Below, one piece after another: positions 33,025 to 42,671 of a stretch of DNA of 42,671 bases. Under the pieces are notes generated by a model. The model did no database searches and was not told where the DNA came from. It saw nothing but the letters and a program-made list of their open reading frames with translations. The DNA comes from Silene noctiflora (lineage: Eukaryota > Streptophyta > Magnoliopsida > Caryophyllales > Caryophyllaceae), in NCBI GenBank assembly GCA_009801015.1, contig VHZZ01007493.1, positions 40,487 through 83,157 of the forward strand, given 5' to 3'. Each line of letters begins with the position of its first letter. Position 1 is the first letter of the stretch. A program made the translations under genes and the position numbers.

Positions 33025-36000
33025 ATGATGATGATGATGATGATGATAAAAGAAAAAAGAGATGTTAGACCACTTTTGGTGAAATTTGGAGTTGCTTTGG
33101 CTTTATCTTTCGCTGGATTCCTCTATGTTCGAATTCGAACTAAACGTATTAAGCCATCTAATTCCCCTCCTACTTCAGGTTTCCTTCTAATTTTCTTTAT
33201 TACTCCGTATTTTGTTTCAAAGTATCGATAACTGCAAGTCCAAGTGTCAGATTCGACTATTTAATGAAAACCCTTGTTCTTTTTTGGCTAATATTAAGTG
33301 TTCAAGTGTCGTAATATGCATATCCCGGTGTCACCACTCACCGGGACAGAGTTTTACAACGAAATAGGAAGGATTCGAGTAACATAGCTTCTCTCCCAAT
33401 GAAAGATCTCTGATGAATGTAGGTTTGAATTTTAGATTAATTGTGATTTTTGAAATGTTTTTGTATGTAGACTCTAAAAAGAAAGTTGATCATGGAGGCA
33501 GATTAAGGATTAAGGATGATTGTCAGCTTGAGATAGATTCAACTGATTCATATGTAAGTTTAACGTATTTATTTCGGAAATGTTTACTTTCTTCGTTTGT
33601 GCTCATAATAAATGTTTTGCAAAAAATGGAGAAAAAACAGTAACATGAGTCGTTAGAGAAAAAAAAAAAAAACAACAGATGTCATCTAGTTTAACTGTTG
33701 CCGACATTCTCCTAAATTACAGTAACATCTAGTTTAACTGTTTCGAACATTCTCCTAAAATAACAGCAGTTGTCGTCTGGTGGCAAAACCATTTGCGGAC
33801 ATTCTCTAAATTACTTTTTTTTTTTCTTTAATTCTGATGAATCGCTTAATCGTTTCATATTGAGCATATTTCAACTGTTTTTCCTGATAGTTCCTTTTCA
33901 TTTTGTTCCACTGTTAAGGATAAACCATGCATTCGGGTCCGACCTAATACTTCATCAATTCCGGCATCTCCTAATGGTAGATTTAGTGGAGATAAAGATG
34001 GGTTCTTGTTGCCTGAATTTGATCAACTAGTCAGTGATCTAAATGCTACAACTACTTCTAAGACAAATCATGACAGTTTTATGATTGACACGGACTTACC
34101 TAAGACAATATACGATATAGAAAAAGACGACTATGAACATGAGATTGAAAACTTGAAAAGAAGGGTAAGGTATCTTCGGGAAAGGGAGAGAAAACTGGAG
34201 GTTCAATTGCTCGAGTATTATGGACTCAAGGAGCAAGAAAAGGCAATGATGGAGTTGCAAAACCGGGTGAAGATTAATAACATCGAGGCCAAGCTTTTCT
34301 CGATGAGGATAGAGTCCTTGGAGACTGAGAACAAGAGATTAGCGAGCCAAGTTGGAGATTACTCTAAGGTTGTTTCGGAGTTAGAAGATGCAAAGGTCAA
34401 AATTAAGCTGCTTAAGAGGAAGATTCGGTATGAGGCCCAGCAAAACAAAGAACAGATATTGGAGCTTACACACAGAGTAACAAGATTGGGAGACCATGAG
34501 CATGAGGCTTGTCCTAGTGGTTCTGATGGTCTTTACGAGGTGCATAGTGTGACGGATTTTGAGAGGGAAGCCGAGGAATTGAGGATGTCTAATGAGAAAT
34601 TGCATCAAGAGAATGCTGAATTGGGTCGGAAATTGGAAGCTACCCAATTCCTTGCAAATTCTCTTTTAGTTGATCCAGAGGTGAACTCATCCACTCTTTA
34701 CTAGTTTGATTTTTTACTTTTCCGTCCTTTTTTTTGGCTCATAATGAGGCACGAAGGCCATGGCAACAAGCATTGGGATTTTAACCTGAAACTTGACATG
34801 GCAGACAGGTCGTTTGGTAAACAATTTTGGGTATAATATGCACTTTAGGCTGGGTCAGATTATTTTACATTCGAGTTTGCTATGGTGGAGTCAGTTTGGA
34901 TCAATGAATTCATTAGGTTGTCAGGTTTGTTAAAGATTTTTTTTATGCTAATCTTTGGGTCGGTTTGGATTGAAATTATTTACGAGCGTTTCCATGTGGC
35001 CAACAATATTCGAGCTGGATACAGGTCAAATCAGGTCAGTTCGGGTTTTGAGACATTTTTGGATTGTTCAGTTTGGGTCTAATCCGGGACTAGGGTTGAG
35101 TTGTTCAAGTGGGACGAGTTTTGTCAGGTGTATCAGTAGTCAAGTACCCCCCACGTTAACCACGAGGTAGTGTTTGATTTCATGACTTGTGTGATCATAT
35201 GCAGAAAGAGGAGCTAAACAAAGAGCTTCTAAGCTTGAGGGAGGAAAACGAGAAGTTGACAAAAGAGGCCGAGAGATTACAATTAGACCGGTGTGCTGAC
35301 GCTGAGGAACTAGTCTATCTCCGCTGGATAAACGCTTGTTTGAGATATGAGTTAAGAAACTACCAGCCACCACCTGGTAAAACTGTTGCTAGGGACTTAA
35401 GCAAGTGCTTAAGCCCCACCTCTGAGAAGAAAGCCAAGCAACTAATCCTCGAGTATGCTAATAGCGAAGAGGGGGACAACAAAGAACCAAGTGTCGTCGA
35501 CTTTGATTTCGAAACCTGGCCATCCTCACAACCATCTTATCTTACCGACAGCACAGAGAACTCACCTCGTCATAACTCTGACAGCAAACATGGTTCCCAC
35601 CACCACCAACATAAGAAACTCAGGATATTTGCTAAGCTAAGGAGGCTAATTATGGGAAAATATGGTTCCCACCACCATAACCATAGTGGCCGAGTCTCAC
35701 CCATTTATCGTTCATTCTCAGTGGACGATATTGGAAGAAGGAGATGCTCATCCGAGTCTCCTCGTGATAATCATTCATGCTATGAAGGACCTGATGGAAG
35801 TCCTAAGCTGACATCATCATCACAGAACTCCAACCATTCATCACTTGATTTCCAACCATTATCGCGTTTGGATGAAGAAGATTCAAAAGACATTGAAAAA
35901 GCTAGTACTGTGAGCGACTCCAGGTCAGATCATGACCCAACGTCGGAGCTGGCCAAGTATGCTGAAGTCTTGAGAGACTCAAGAACGTTACCAAGGTCAT

Positions 36001-36038
36001 TGCATAAGAAGTCTGCATCATATAGTCCTGGTTATTAA
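33025..36038 (+). CDS. CHUP1-related coiled-coil protein (AR791/At1g52080 type)
   Basis: Exons 33025-33178, 33471-33553, 33919-34680 and 35205-36038 splice in frame to 610 aa. The start is a run of seven ATG codons, then IKEKRDVRP and a hydrophobic segment (about 17-35, LLVKFGVALALSFAGFLYV) followed by basic residues, a likely membrane anchor. Coiled coil spans about 150-270 and 300-380 (EIENLKRRVRYLRERERKLE; KEELNKELLSLREENEKL). Residues near 385-430 hold the CHUP1-family signature ELVYLRWINACLRYELRNYQ, PPPGKTVARDLSKCLSP and KKAKQLILEYA. The C-terminus is Ser/His-rich. CHUP1 anchors chloroplasts to actin at the outer envelope. This shorter protein lacks the long proline-rich region and C-terminal domain of CHUP1, like AR791. 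A role in organelle-actin attachment is inferred from the family. Confidence 0.88.
33675..33825 (+). repeat. Three degenerate ~55-bp tandem units in intron 2
   Basis: Units containing GTCATCTAGTTTAACTGTT, then GACATTCTCCTAAATTACAG, recur with the variants GTTTCGAACATTCTCC and GTTGTCGTCTGGTGGC...GACATTCTC. Copies diverge increasingly to the right. They lie in the second intron of the CHUP1-like gene, before its third exon. Confidence 0.7.
34790..35100 (+). repeat. GGTCA/GGGTC-type degenerate tract in intron 3
   Basis: GCTGGGTCAGATTA, CTTTGGGTCGGTTTGG, AGGTCAAATCAGGTCAGTTC and GTTTGGGTCTAATCC share the texture of 17140-17600 and 27990-28190. It is non-coding, inside the last intron of the CHUP1-like gene. 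Confidence 0.45.
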
Positions 36039-36654
36039 GACTAAATAACCCATTTTATATCGGTTGATCCGGTTCTGAAACCTGGCCTAGTGGCCTTCTT
36101 GTGTATACATGATTAAGTCTTAACTTGGTTCTCATTATATCCTCAGATATTTTTATGTTGAGGATATGTAGAATCAGTGTTGTGTATCATATTTAAAGAA
36201 ACAAAAAACACAATGGTTTGCAGAGGTGAGACTTAGTGTAGCATGATAACTTCGACGTCTGTAAATTGAATAGGGTACTGTGGTTTTCAGTGTTCGACGC
36301 TTATGGAGTGCCTGGAGTTGAATAATGTTGTAATGTTTGGAAATCATTTCAGATAATAGCTTCTGTTTGCGGCCTACTATCGTCAATGTGTACTTGTATT
36401 CGGAACTCGTTCACTAGTCTGACTAGCATCGGTATAACATTACTTCCATAAACTGGTAGAAAACATTGATTAATTCACACAAATGATGCACTAAAAAGTA
36501 CTTTTACACTTTGACGTTAACGACGATGCATATAGTTCTGTATATAGATACATACTGAACTCTTAGGTACAAGAACTTGGAACTTTCAAATTTCGTGCAT
36601 ATATGGTATGGTATAGTATGAGAAACATAGACGGAGAAAGCGGACTGAAACTGA
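36039..36654. other. Spacer between convergent genes (both 3' UTRs)
   Basis: These 616 bases separate the stop codons of the CHUP1-like gene and the GDSL gene and must hold both 3' UTRs and poly(A) sites. No other gene or repeat was seen. Confidence 0.6.
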
Positions 36655-38514
36655 CTAAGTGACGAGGCCAATTCCTGCTCCGATGAGGGAATCAGCCAGA
36701 ACTTGATTAGCAGCTTCAGAAGGATGGACACTGTCCCAAAATACATACTGTGTAGCATTACTGCAAGTTCCTATTGATTTTGGATTGCATAGAAATGATG
36801 TTGTTTCTAATGTTCCTGTTCCACAACACCCTTTTCCGGCCTCAGCAAATCCTGCACACACATGTATAAGGTCGTCATATATCTGTTGCTCGACCCATGT
36901 ACGTGTTCAAGTGTCATAAGTTAAGACAGACTACTGCAAGAATAATTGGGAGTTACCTGAATTAGAGGGAGATTGGATAAGATCATATAGAGGTTGGTAA
37001 ATGTCAAAAACAGCAATCTTAAGGCCAGGGAGTTGCTTAGAGAGTTGTGTGGTGGCCGCGTTGATCTTCTTATTGAATCCCTTGGCATCCGAATTGATAT
37101 TGGCAACACATCCGCTTTGGTGAAATCCAAATATGGTTTTTGTTAATGGCAGGCAACCTAGTGGAGGAAGTGAAGTCACTCCAACTCTTCTTGCTCCTTG
37201 TCCATACAAAGTCTGCATGATTTGAAGTCGACTTGTCGATAAATCATCTTAACAGAAGAGAAACGCCGAAAAAGAAAAGGGAAGGCGAAGTTTGTAGCAA
37301 TTAAATTGAATTACCTTAATGGTGTTGGAGAAAATGCCAACAAGATAGGAAGAGTATTGATCAGGAGAGTAAAGTTTGTAGAGAAAAGGGTTAACATAGT
37401 AATTCTGTACAAAGTCACTGCTGCCGAAACCAACAACATACAAAGCATCCTTGATGATTGAACTTGCCTTGCTACTTCCTGCCACCTTTGCTAATTTACC
37501 TTGATACTCCTTAAAATATTCCAATTGTTGTGATAATGATATTGCATGCTGCACCAATTCATCATAATTTAATTAATACGGAGTATTATGTTTAACTAAT
37601 GGCTCCTGCTTATTGCCACATAATTGGTCGTATATACGGTAGTATATTCTCGGGTCTCAATCATTTGTTTAAAAATAATTTGCTTACGTTAAGATATGCA
37701 GTTTTGTCATCGTAACCGGAAGCAGCAGATGCAAAATTGGCTCCAATTAAAAGGTTGTTTCCTGATGCTTGTGGGCTTAAATATGCTGCTGGGTATGTTG
37801 TGAATCCCAGTGTATCAGCTACAAAAATCCAAATGTTGTAAATTACATCTCAACATTAATTAATAAAATCAATATTAATTAATTAATTAATTAATAAGAA
37901 AACGATAATTGTAGGATCCGAATGTGACACTCCAACTCGATATGCTTATTAAAAGTCTAATTGCTAGTCTCGATCTTATGTGACAATAGAAACTCATTTA
38001 TTCATTACTAATCAAAAATCTATTAATTGATAGTAATAACTAATAACATTAACGACCATGCTCGATAAACATCTCTTTCGTGTATTTTTTATCATCAATA
38101 TAGCTTAATTTGTGTTACACGATCTAATGAAATTATGTAATGAAAAGGAGTACGATAATACATTATGTGGAAACAGCCAAAATAACAGCACAAACTCTTG
38201 CTTAAATATATATCCGTGTTAAACTTAAAACGACAACAATGTAAAAAAACCAAGTGAAAAAATTGAGTGGCGAACATACCAGTGATATCAGTGGCCAATT
38301 TGCCATTACAAAATCTACCAGTAGGCTTATGATTAACAAAATCTCTACCATAAGGAGGATAATCAGCCTTAAAAAGAGTATAAATATAATCATTATTTCC
38401 CACATCAACTGAAGAATCTCCAAATGTGATAATTGCAGGAACTAATGCTTGACCATTGCAAACTACTATCATCATACCAAATAATAACACAATTTCTTGT
38501 ATTTTTATCTTCAT
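36655..38514 (-). CDS. GDSL esterase/lipase (APG-like clade)
   Basis: Minus-strand exons in order: 38514-38280, 37818-37688, 37548-37315, 37212-36957, 36851-36655. All five join in frame to 350 aa, the normal size for plant GDSL lipases. These secreted SGNH hydrolases act on ester bonds of lipids and related substrates. Residues 1-22 form a signal peptide (hydrophobic core IVLLFGMMIVVCNG). Block I is ITFGDSSVDVGNN with the nucleophile Ser34; block II lies around GANFASAASGY (104-114); block III is GSSDF (164-168); block V is DSVHPSEAAN with Asp325 and His328. Block III has Ser where the family consensus GxND has the oxyanion-hole Asn. From memory GSSDFVQNYY is usual in the APG-like clade, so the enzyme is probably intact. 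Paired cysteines (GCVANIN, GCCGTG, LCNP, GTCSNA) fit the extracellular fold. Confidence 0.95.
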
Positions 38515-38515
38515 T

Positions 38516-38533
38516 TTTTTTTTTTTTTTTTTT
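38516..38533 (-). repeat. A-run directly before the GDSL start codon
   Basis: On the minus strand about eighteen A precede the start codon almost without a break. The run would be the end of the 5' UTR. Its length is prone to sequencing and replication error. Confidence 0.8.
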
Positions 38534-38539
38534 ATTATG

Positions 38540-39030
38540 TTTTTTGTTCAATAATATACTTGACACTTTAATTTGGTTATGTTTTTTTCTTGGATCTTAG
38601 ATTATGTAAGGTTTTTATTAGAGATTTATGGGGTACATTTATTAGTAAGGTGAGAAAGTGCATTGAATGAAAAAGGAAAGGAGCTCACATTTGTAGTTGA
38701 ACTTGAGCATTCATAGCTTTTAATTCATTACTATTTTGATCATAATAATTCTTTGTATGTACAAACATTACGTGCAAGTTTATTGATTAAGTAGTGGTGA
38801 AATCCAAAGTGCGCACATAATGTAGCAATACAGAGTTATTATTCCTACTTAGTGTAGTGCATCTTTGTGTTGATTGTTAGATTCACTTGCATGTGGTGAG
38901 TAAATAGTAGGAAGCCATTTTTAAATTACATTTTTTTTTTTTTGTTTAATATGAATATATACGTTTTTTAAAGAAAAAAGTATTTTGTATTACATTATAC
39001 ATAGACTTTTAATTGGTTTTAGGCCCTTTT
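38540..39030. other. GDSL upstream region, nothing further recognised
   Basis: AT-rich sequence that should hold the GDSL promoter. No TATA box could be assigned with confidence, and no repeat structure was seen. Confidence 0.4.
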
Positions 39031-39039
39031 TTTTTTTGG

Positions 39040-39395
39040 AGTTAATTTAAGCTCATTTCAGTTCAGTTCAGGTTCATTCAATTCAATTCAGCTCATTTCT
39101 TCATAAATTAACTCTTAAACAATGTTCTTTTGGATTTAATTTCAGCTAATTTTACTTTAGTTCAATTCAGTTTCATTTAATTCACTTCATTTCAGCTCAT
39201 CTCTTAACAAATTAACTCTATTTAATTCAGTTCAGTTCAGTTCAGCCTTATTAAGTTCGGTTCAGTTCTTTTTAGCCGAAAAGAACAGGACCTTACTTCA
39301 GTTAATTTCGATTACTCACTTCAATTCAGCTCCATTAAGGTCAGTTCGATTCAGCTTTTTTCAGTCGAAAAGAACAGGACCTTAATGGCCATGCC
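39040..39395 (+). repeat. TTCAG/TTCAATTCAG degenerate array with a duplicated 3' motif
   Basis: Many copies of TTCAGTTCAG, TTCAATTCAG and TTCAGCTCATTTC fill this tract. The string GAAAAGAACAGGACCTTA occurs twice, about 90 bases apart (near 39278 and 39367). The same array in the opposite strand (CTGAACTGAACTTAATGGAG) ends the window at 42475-42580, so it belongs to a dispersed family. Confidence 0.65.
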
Positions 39396-39408
39396 TAATT
39401 ACCTTAAC

Positions 39409-39948
39409 CAAGGGTATTCTTTGGTCTGAGACTAACCGGGCCAAACTCTCTGGAGGAAGACCAAATAAAGGTTAAAAGGTTAATTGAGGACTGGGCCATA
39501 TTAATATTGGTCGGATCCGGTTGGACTAGAAAAATGTGTTCTCTAGATCAGACGGGACCAAACATCGACATGGTGTATGTAGTATGTATACAAAATTAAA
39601 ACTCGAGAAGTTCGTAACGATCAAAATAAGCAACATTATCTTCTTACTAGACTTAGGTACATAATTACACATCTAGTTAATATATGTGTAAACAAAGTAG
39701 AAAATAAAATCAATAATGTTACAATTTTAAAGATTCTTTTGTTATATAAGTTCGGTTTATGGTCCGGTCTGTGGTTCATTCGGTTTTGTCCAGGACCGGA
39801 CTGAAGACCATAGTAGAATAATAGGTGGACTATGGATCAGACCAAATAAAATACGGTCTGGTTTGGTCGGGATCAGGTCAAGTTAGATTCGGACAAAATG
39901 GTCGGTCCGGCCTAATCTTTAGTCCGGACCACTAAATGAACATCCCTA
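39409..39948. mobile_element. Non-autonomous hAT element with perfect 8-bp TSD (540 bp)
   Basis: ACCTTAAC is duplicated exactly at 39401-39408 and 39949-39956. The ends CAAGGGTATTC and GAACATCCCTA are an imperfect 11-base inverted repeat of the TAGGGATGTTC type seen in plant hAT elements. Both subterminal zones carry GGTCCGG, GGTCTGG and CCGGACC repeats in both orientations. No transposase ORF is present. It lies between the GDSL gene and the window end. Confidence 0.82.
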
Positions 39949-40318
39949 ACCTTAACGAGTTAACAATGGGAGGAGCGGAGCGAGAGGTTCGTACTCTTCG
40001 TAGGGACGATTGCGCTATCCAAACAATAGTATATATAGAATAGAAATCTAAGTTACAACTTTTTTTTAAGTTGCTCTATTATCTTTTGATTCATTCTATA
40101 AAAATTTTGTTGGGGAGAACTTATTAGGCTAGTGGTTTGTATGAAAATATCAAGAGAATTATCATGGTTTGCTCCCTTGCAATGAATTTTGTATATAACT
40201 CCTTTCAAATACCGTTTTCTACAAATAATCCTTTTTTAAGTCCATTTTACAAATAACTCACATAAATATCACTTAATCCTCACTTGACACTAAAAAAAAT
40301 CTCATTTTAATTTAGTTC

Positions 40319-41109
40319 AATAAATTTACGTAATTGCTAAATCCCGCGCACTAATTTACTTAATCCCGCGCATTTTTTCTCGTTAATCCAATTATACCCT
40401 TTTCATTTCTCAACCCAAAAGAAAAACAAGAGTGAGAAACAAAGGAGATTGAAAACCCTAAACACTCAAGCCTTCCCCAACCGTCATTTCAGCGCCGCCG
40501 ACCACCACTCTACACTTCCATCCCCGCACCGACCACCACTCCACACCCCCTCGCCGCGCCAAGCACTCCTTCCAGCACTTTTCGAATTTTGATTGTTAAT
40601 TGATGAATGTTATACACTCAATTTTGAGGTTTTATGAATGAGTCGATCGATTGTTTCCGATTGTTTAATGCATTTTTGTTTTGTTATTAAATTAAATTTA
40701 CTGGGGTTAGTTCATAATCTACATCATAATGCAATTAGGGTTTGTGTGGTTGAAGGGGGTGGTTGTGGTGGTTGTGGATGATGGGGCGTCATCAACGATG
40801 GTTGCTATAGGGGAAGGCGTCGGCGTCAGCGTCTTTAGTGGAGGGTGATGGCTATAGGGGATGGCTGTAGGAGATGGCGCCGGTTCTGGGTAGGTTGGGT
40901 TAGGGGTGGTCGGAGCTAGGGAGAGGGTGGTACGGTGGCGGTGTGTCGTTGTTTTGTTTAATTTGTTTTTCACTTCTCTTATTTTGTTTGTTCGTGAATT
41001 TTGTTTGTTTCTGAGTAAAAAATGGGAGGGATAAAGTTGGAACAAGTCTGTAATTTGCGCGGGATTAAGTAAATTTATGCGCGGGATTTAGCACGTCCCT
41101 AAATTTATT
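40319..41109. mobile_element. Long-TIR element with GC-rich interior (Mutator-like or foldback)
   Basis: Left AATAAATTTACG...TGCTAAATCCCGCGCA and TTTACTTAATCCCGCGCA are matched in reverse by TGCGCGGGATTAAGTAAA and TGCGCGGGATTTAGCA...TAAATTTATT at the right. More diverged complementarity continues inward, through TATCCC/ATACCC and AAGAGAAGTGAAAAAC/AAGAGTGAGAAAC. The interior has CCGCCGACCACC and GGTGGTTGTGG stretches that look like host gene leader or coding sequence. A 108-codon Pro/Thr-rich minus frame lies there but matches no family. No 9-bp target duplication was found. Confidence 0.6.
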
Positions 41110-41424
41110 CCCTCTTTCTTTTTTGGAAAGTTTCGTGTTATCCAAATTTAATTTCATGTGGAGTAGAGTGTTTTGTATGATCCAAAATCATTTACCTATT
41201 TCTTATGCAAAATGAAACGAAGAAGATATGAGTGAATATGAGGGAGTATAATTTATCATGTATGAATCACTCCCATTTTTATGATTACTCCTTCCGATCC
41301 ACACCAAAGGTAAAACTTCTAAGGCGGTACTTTAACCGTATTTTTCTTCACATGTATGTGACTTTTTTATAAAAAAAATATAAAATTTTATGAAAGACTT
41401 TTTCATACCAAATCTATATATATA

Positions 41425-41697
41425 CTCCCTCCGTACCACATCAAAGGTAACGTAGGGAAAAATGGAGTATTTAAAAAATGTGGAAAAAGTAAGGGTAAAG
41501 GGGGAAAAAATAGGTGGGGTATGTAATTGTGGGTTTAATTGTGGGTTGATATGTGAAGTATGTAATGACATTTTGTGTAAATATCAAAACGGTATAAAGA
41601 TAATTTGGTAATGTTGTAGGCCAAATAAGAAATGTTACCTTTGGTGTGGTACGTCCGTTTATAGTAAGTGTTACATTTGGTGTGTGGTACGGAGGAG
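41425..41697. mobile_element. Stowaway MITE with doubled right end (273 bp)
   Basis: CTCCCTCCGTACCACATCAA and GGTGTGTGGTACGGAGGAG are inverted ends flanked by TA (41423-41424, 41698-41699). A second right-end-like stretch, TTACCTTTGGTGTGGTACGT, lies just inside at 41635-41654. A further left-end-like sequence, ACTCCTTCCGATCCACACCA, is at 41287, and a GGAGGGAGTA end is near 41797, so several copies may be stacked here. Confidence 0.7.
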
Positions 41698-42004
41698 TAT
41701 AATTTTTGGCTTTCAAAATTTCATATTTTAAACGGAATTCATGGTCAAATTTTCGAAGTTTGACTACCAAAAAGTGAATGTTACTCTTGTAAATTGGAGG
41801 GAGTATTATATATTCTTGGGATCCCACTTCAACAAAGAAAAAACAATTTATTTCTTTACTTATCAATAAAGAGGGTTTAGGTTTTATCCCTTTGGAATCA
41901 GAATAAACTAAGATAAAATAAACTAAATTTAATTGAATTGAATAAAATTGAAATAAATCATCTGAAAACTAAGTTTACACAGGAAGATAATAATTATGGC
42001 AAAT

Positions 42005-42193
42005 TCTCATTTGTGACGGAAGGTATCAGTCACAAATGAGAAGACGGGTACCATTTTGTGAGACAAAATGCCCATGAGAGGAGAGAGGAAAGCAAGTGGG
42101 GGTGCCCCACCTTGTCCCCCTATTCGTTTTGTGAGTGGCATTACTCGTCACAAAGACCGACCCGTTACAAGGACCGACCCGTCACAAGGGAGA
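42005..42193. mobile_element. Hairpin MITE (about 190 bp), family A relative
   Basis: TCTCATTTGTGACGG at the left faces CCGTCACAAGGGAGA at the right. Inner TCACAAATGAGAA and TTTTGTGAG/CTCACAAAA segments add to the fold, and the centre GCAAGTGGGGGTGCCCCACC is itself a hairpin. The right arm contains two GACCGACCCGT(T/C)ACAAG units. The GCAAGTGGG core matches 28995-29109 and 31402-31536. Confidence 0.6.
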
Positions 42194-42474
42194 CGCTTTG
42201 AATAATTATATAATGCACAAATGCATAAGCCAGGAAAAAAAATAGCGATTGCCCTTATTAATGATCACGATATAACAGTGAGGTGAGGCACCGATAAAAA
42301 CTTAGTTCAATTTGTAACATTTAGATATGTCTTGGTTTTCCAAAAAGCTCATATACCTAGATTAGTGTACATTAATTGCTCATTATTGCATGGCCACGTT
42401 TGATTACTATCGCTCTATCTTGCAATTTATGACTAGTCATCGAGTAACTCTCACGCTCTGTGCTTTTGGATTGA

Positions 42475-42600
42475 AATTGTCTGAATTGAACTGAACTTAA
42501 CTTAACTGAATTTAATGGAGCTGAACTGAACTTAATGGAGCTGAACTGAACTGAACTGAACTTAATGAAGCTGAACTGAAATAATAATAAAAAGATTGTA
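42475..42600 (-). repeat. CTGAACTGAA array, reverse copy of 39040-39395 family
   Basis: AGCTGAACTGAACTTAATGG units repeat with small changes, the complement of the TTCAG array upstream. It is non-coding. Confidence 0.7.
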
Positions 42601-42602
42601 AC

Positions 42603-42660
42603 AACTAATAATAATAATAATAATGAAATATATTAATAATAATAACTAAAAAATAAATAT
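42603..42660 (+). repeat. AAT-rich microsatellite at the window end
   Basis: CTAATAATAATAATAATAAT and further AATAAT runs make an imperfect trinucleotide repeat reaching almost to the window edge. Confidence 0.8.
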
Positions 42661-42671
42661 GATAAGTATAA

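Noticed and set aside
5113-38514. A biosynthetic or defence gene cluster
   Set aside because: The four genes belong to unrelated housekeeping-type families with no shared pathway, so their adjacency carries no functional signal.
40719-41045. A 108-codon Pro/Thr-rich minus-strand frame
   Set aside because: It lies inside the long-TIR element and its composition reflects GGTGGTTGTGG-type repeats; no family match.
41471-41866. A 131-codon minus-strand frame
   Set aside because: It covers a Stowaway element and neighbouring AT-rich DNA; coding is unlikely.
1-42671. tRNA, rRNA genes, CRISPR arrays or operon structure
   Set aside because: None was seen; the gene style is that of a plant nuclear genome.

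Overview
The window is nuclear DNA of a flowering plant. It holds long AT-rich introns with GT-AG borders, four spliced genes whose products match well-known land-plant families, and a dense litter of short non-autonomous transposons. A eudicot is very likely. The style of the small hairpin elements recalls Caryophyllales, but that is an impression from memory.

Layout. 1-3130: LTR-retrotransposon fossils, with a single N at 1077 that looks like an assembly join. 3200-17900 (+): an ARID-HSP20 DNA-binding protein (CDS 5113-17897, 13 coding exons, 535 aa) with a 5' UTR intron; its introns hold an RTE-type LINE, Stowaway and other MITEs, and short tandem duplications. 18000-19700: a LINE RNase H remnant and a gag-like fossil. 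19734-28530 (+): a complete ATP-dependent 6-phosphofructokinase (13 exons, 505 aa). Its 4.6 kb first intron holds nested DNA transposons, a poly(A)-tailed insertion, a Helitron-like end and a 695-base N gap. All coding exons lie outside the gap. 28531-32340: intergenic DNA built almost wholly of inverted-repeat elements. 32340-36038 (+): a CHUP1-related coiled-coil protein of the AR791 type (610 aa). 36655-38514 (-): a GDSL esterase/lipase of the APG-like clade (5 exons, 350 aa), convergent with the previous gene. 38515-42671: intergenic, with a hAT MITE carrying a perfect 8-bp target duplication, a long-TIR Mutator-like or foldback element, Stowaway elements and CAGTT-type repeats.

The four genes do unrelated jobs: chromatin or DNA binding, glycolysis, probable chloroplast-actin positioning, and secreted lipid hydrolysis. 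Nothing suggests a cluster or a novel multi-gene system. The most interesting content is the transposon architecture (nested elements, related hairpin families, long inverted repeats), candidate upstream ORFs before two genes, and an snRNA-promoter-like motif pair inside a repeat. All exon borders were read by eye, checking that frame is kept across every junction; no alignment or transcript data were used.
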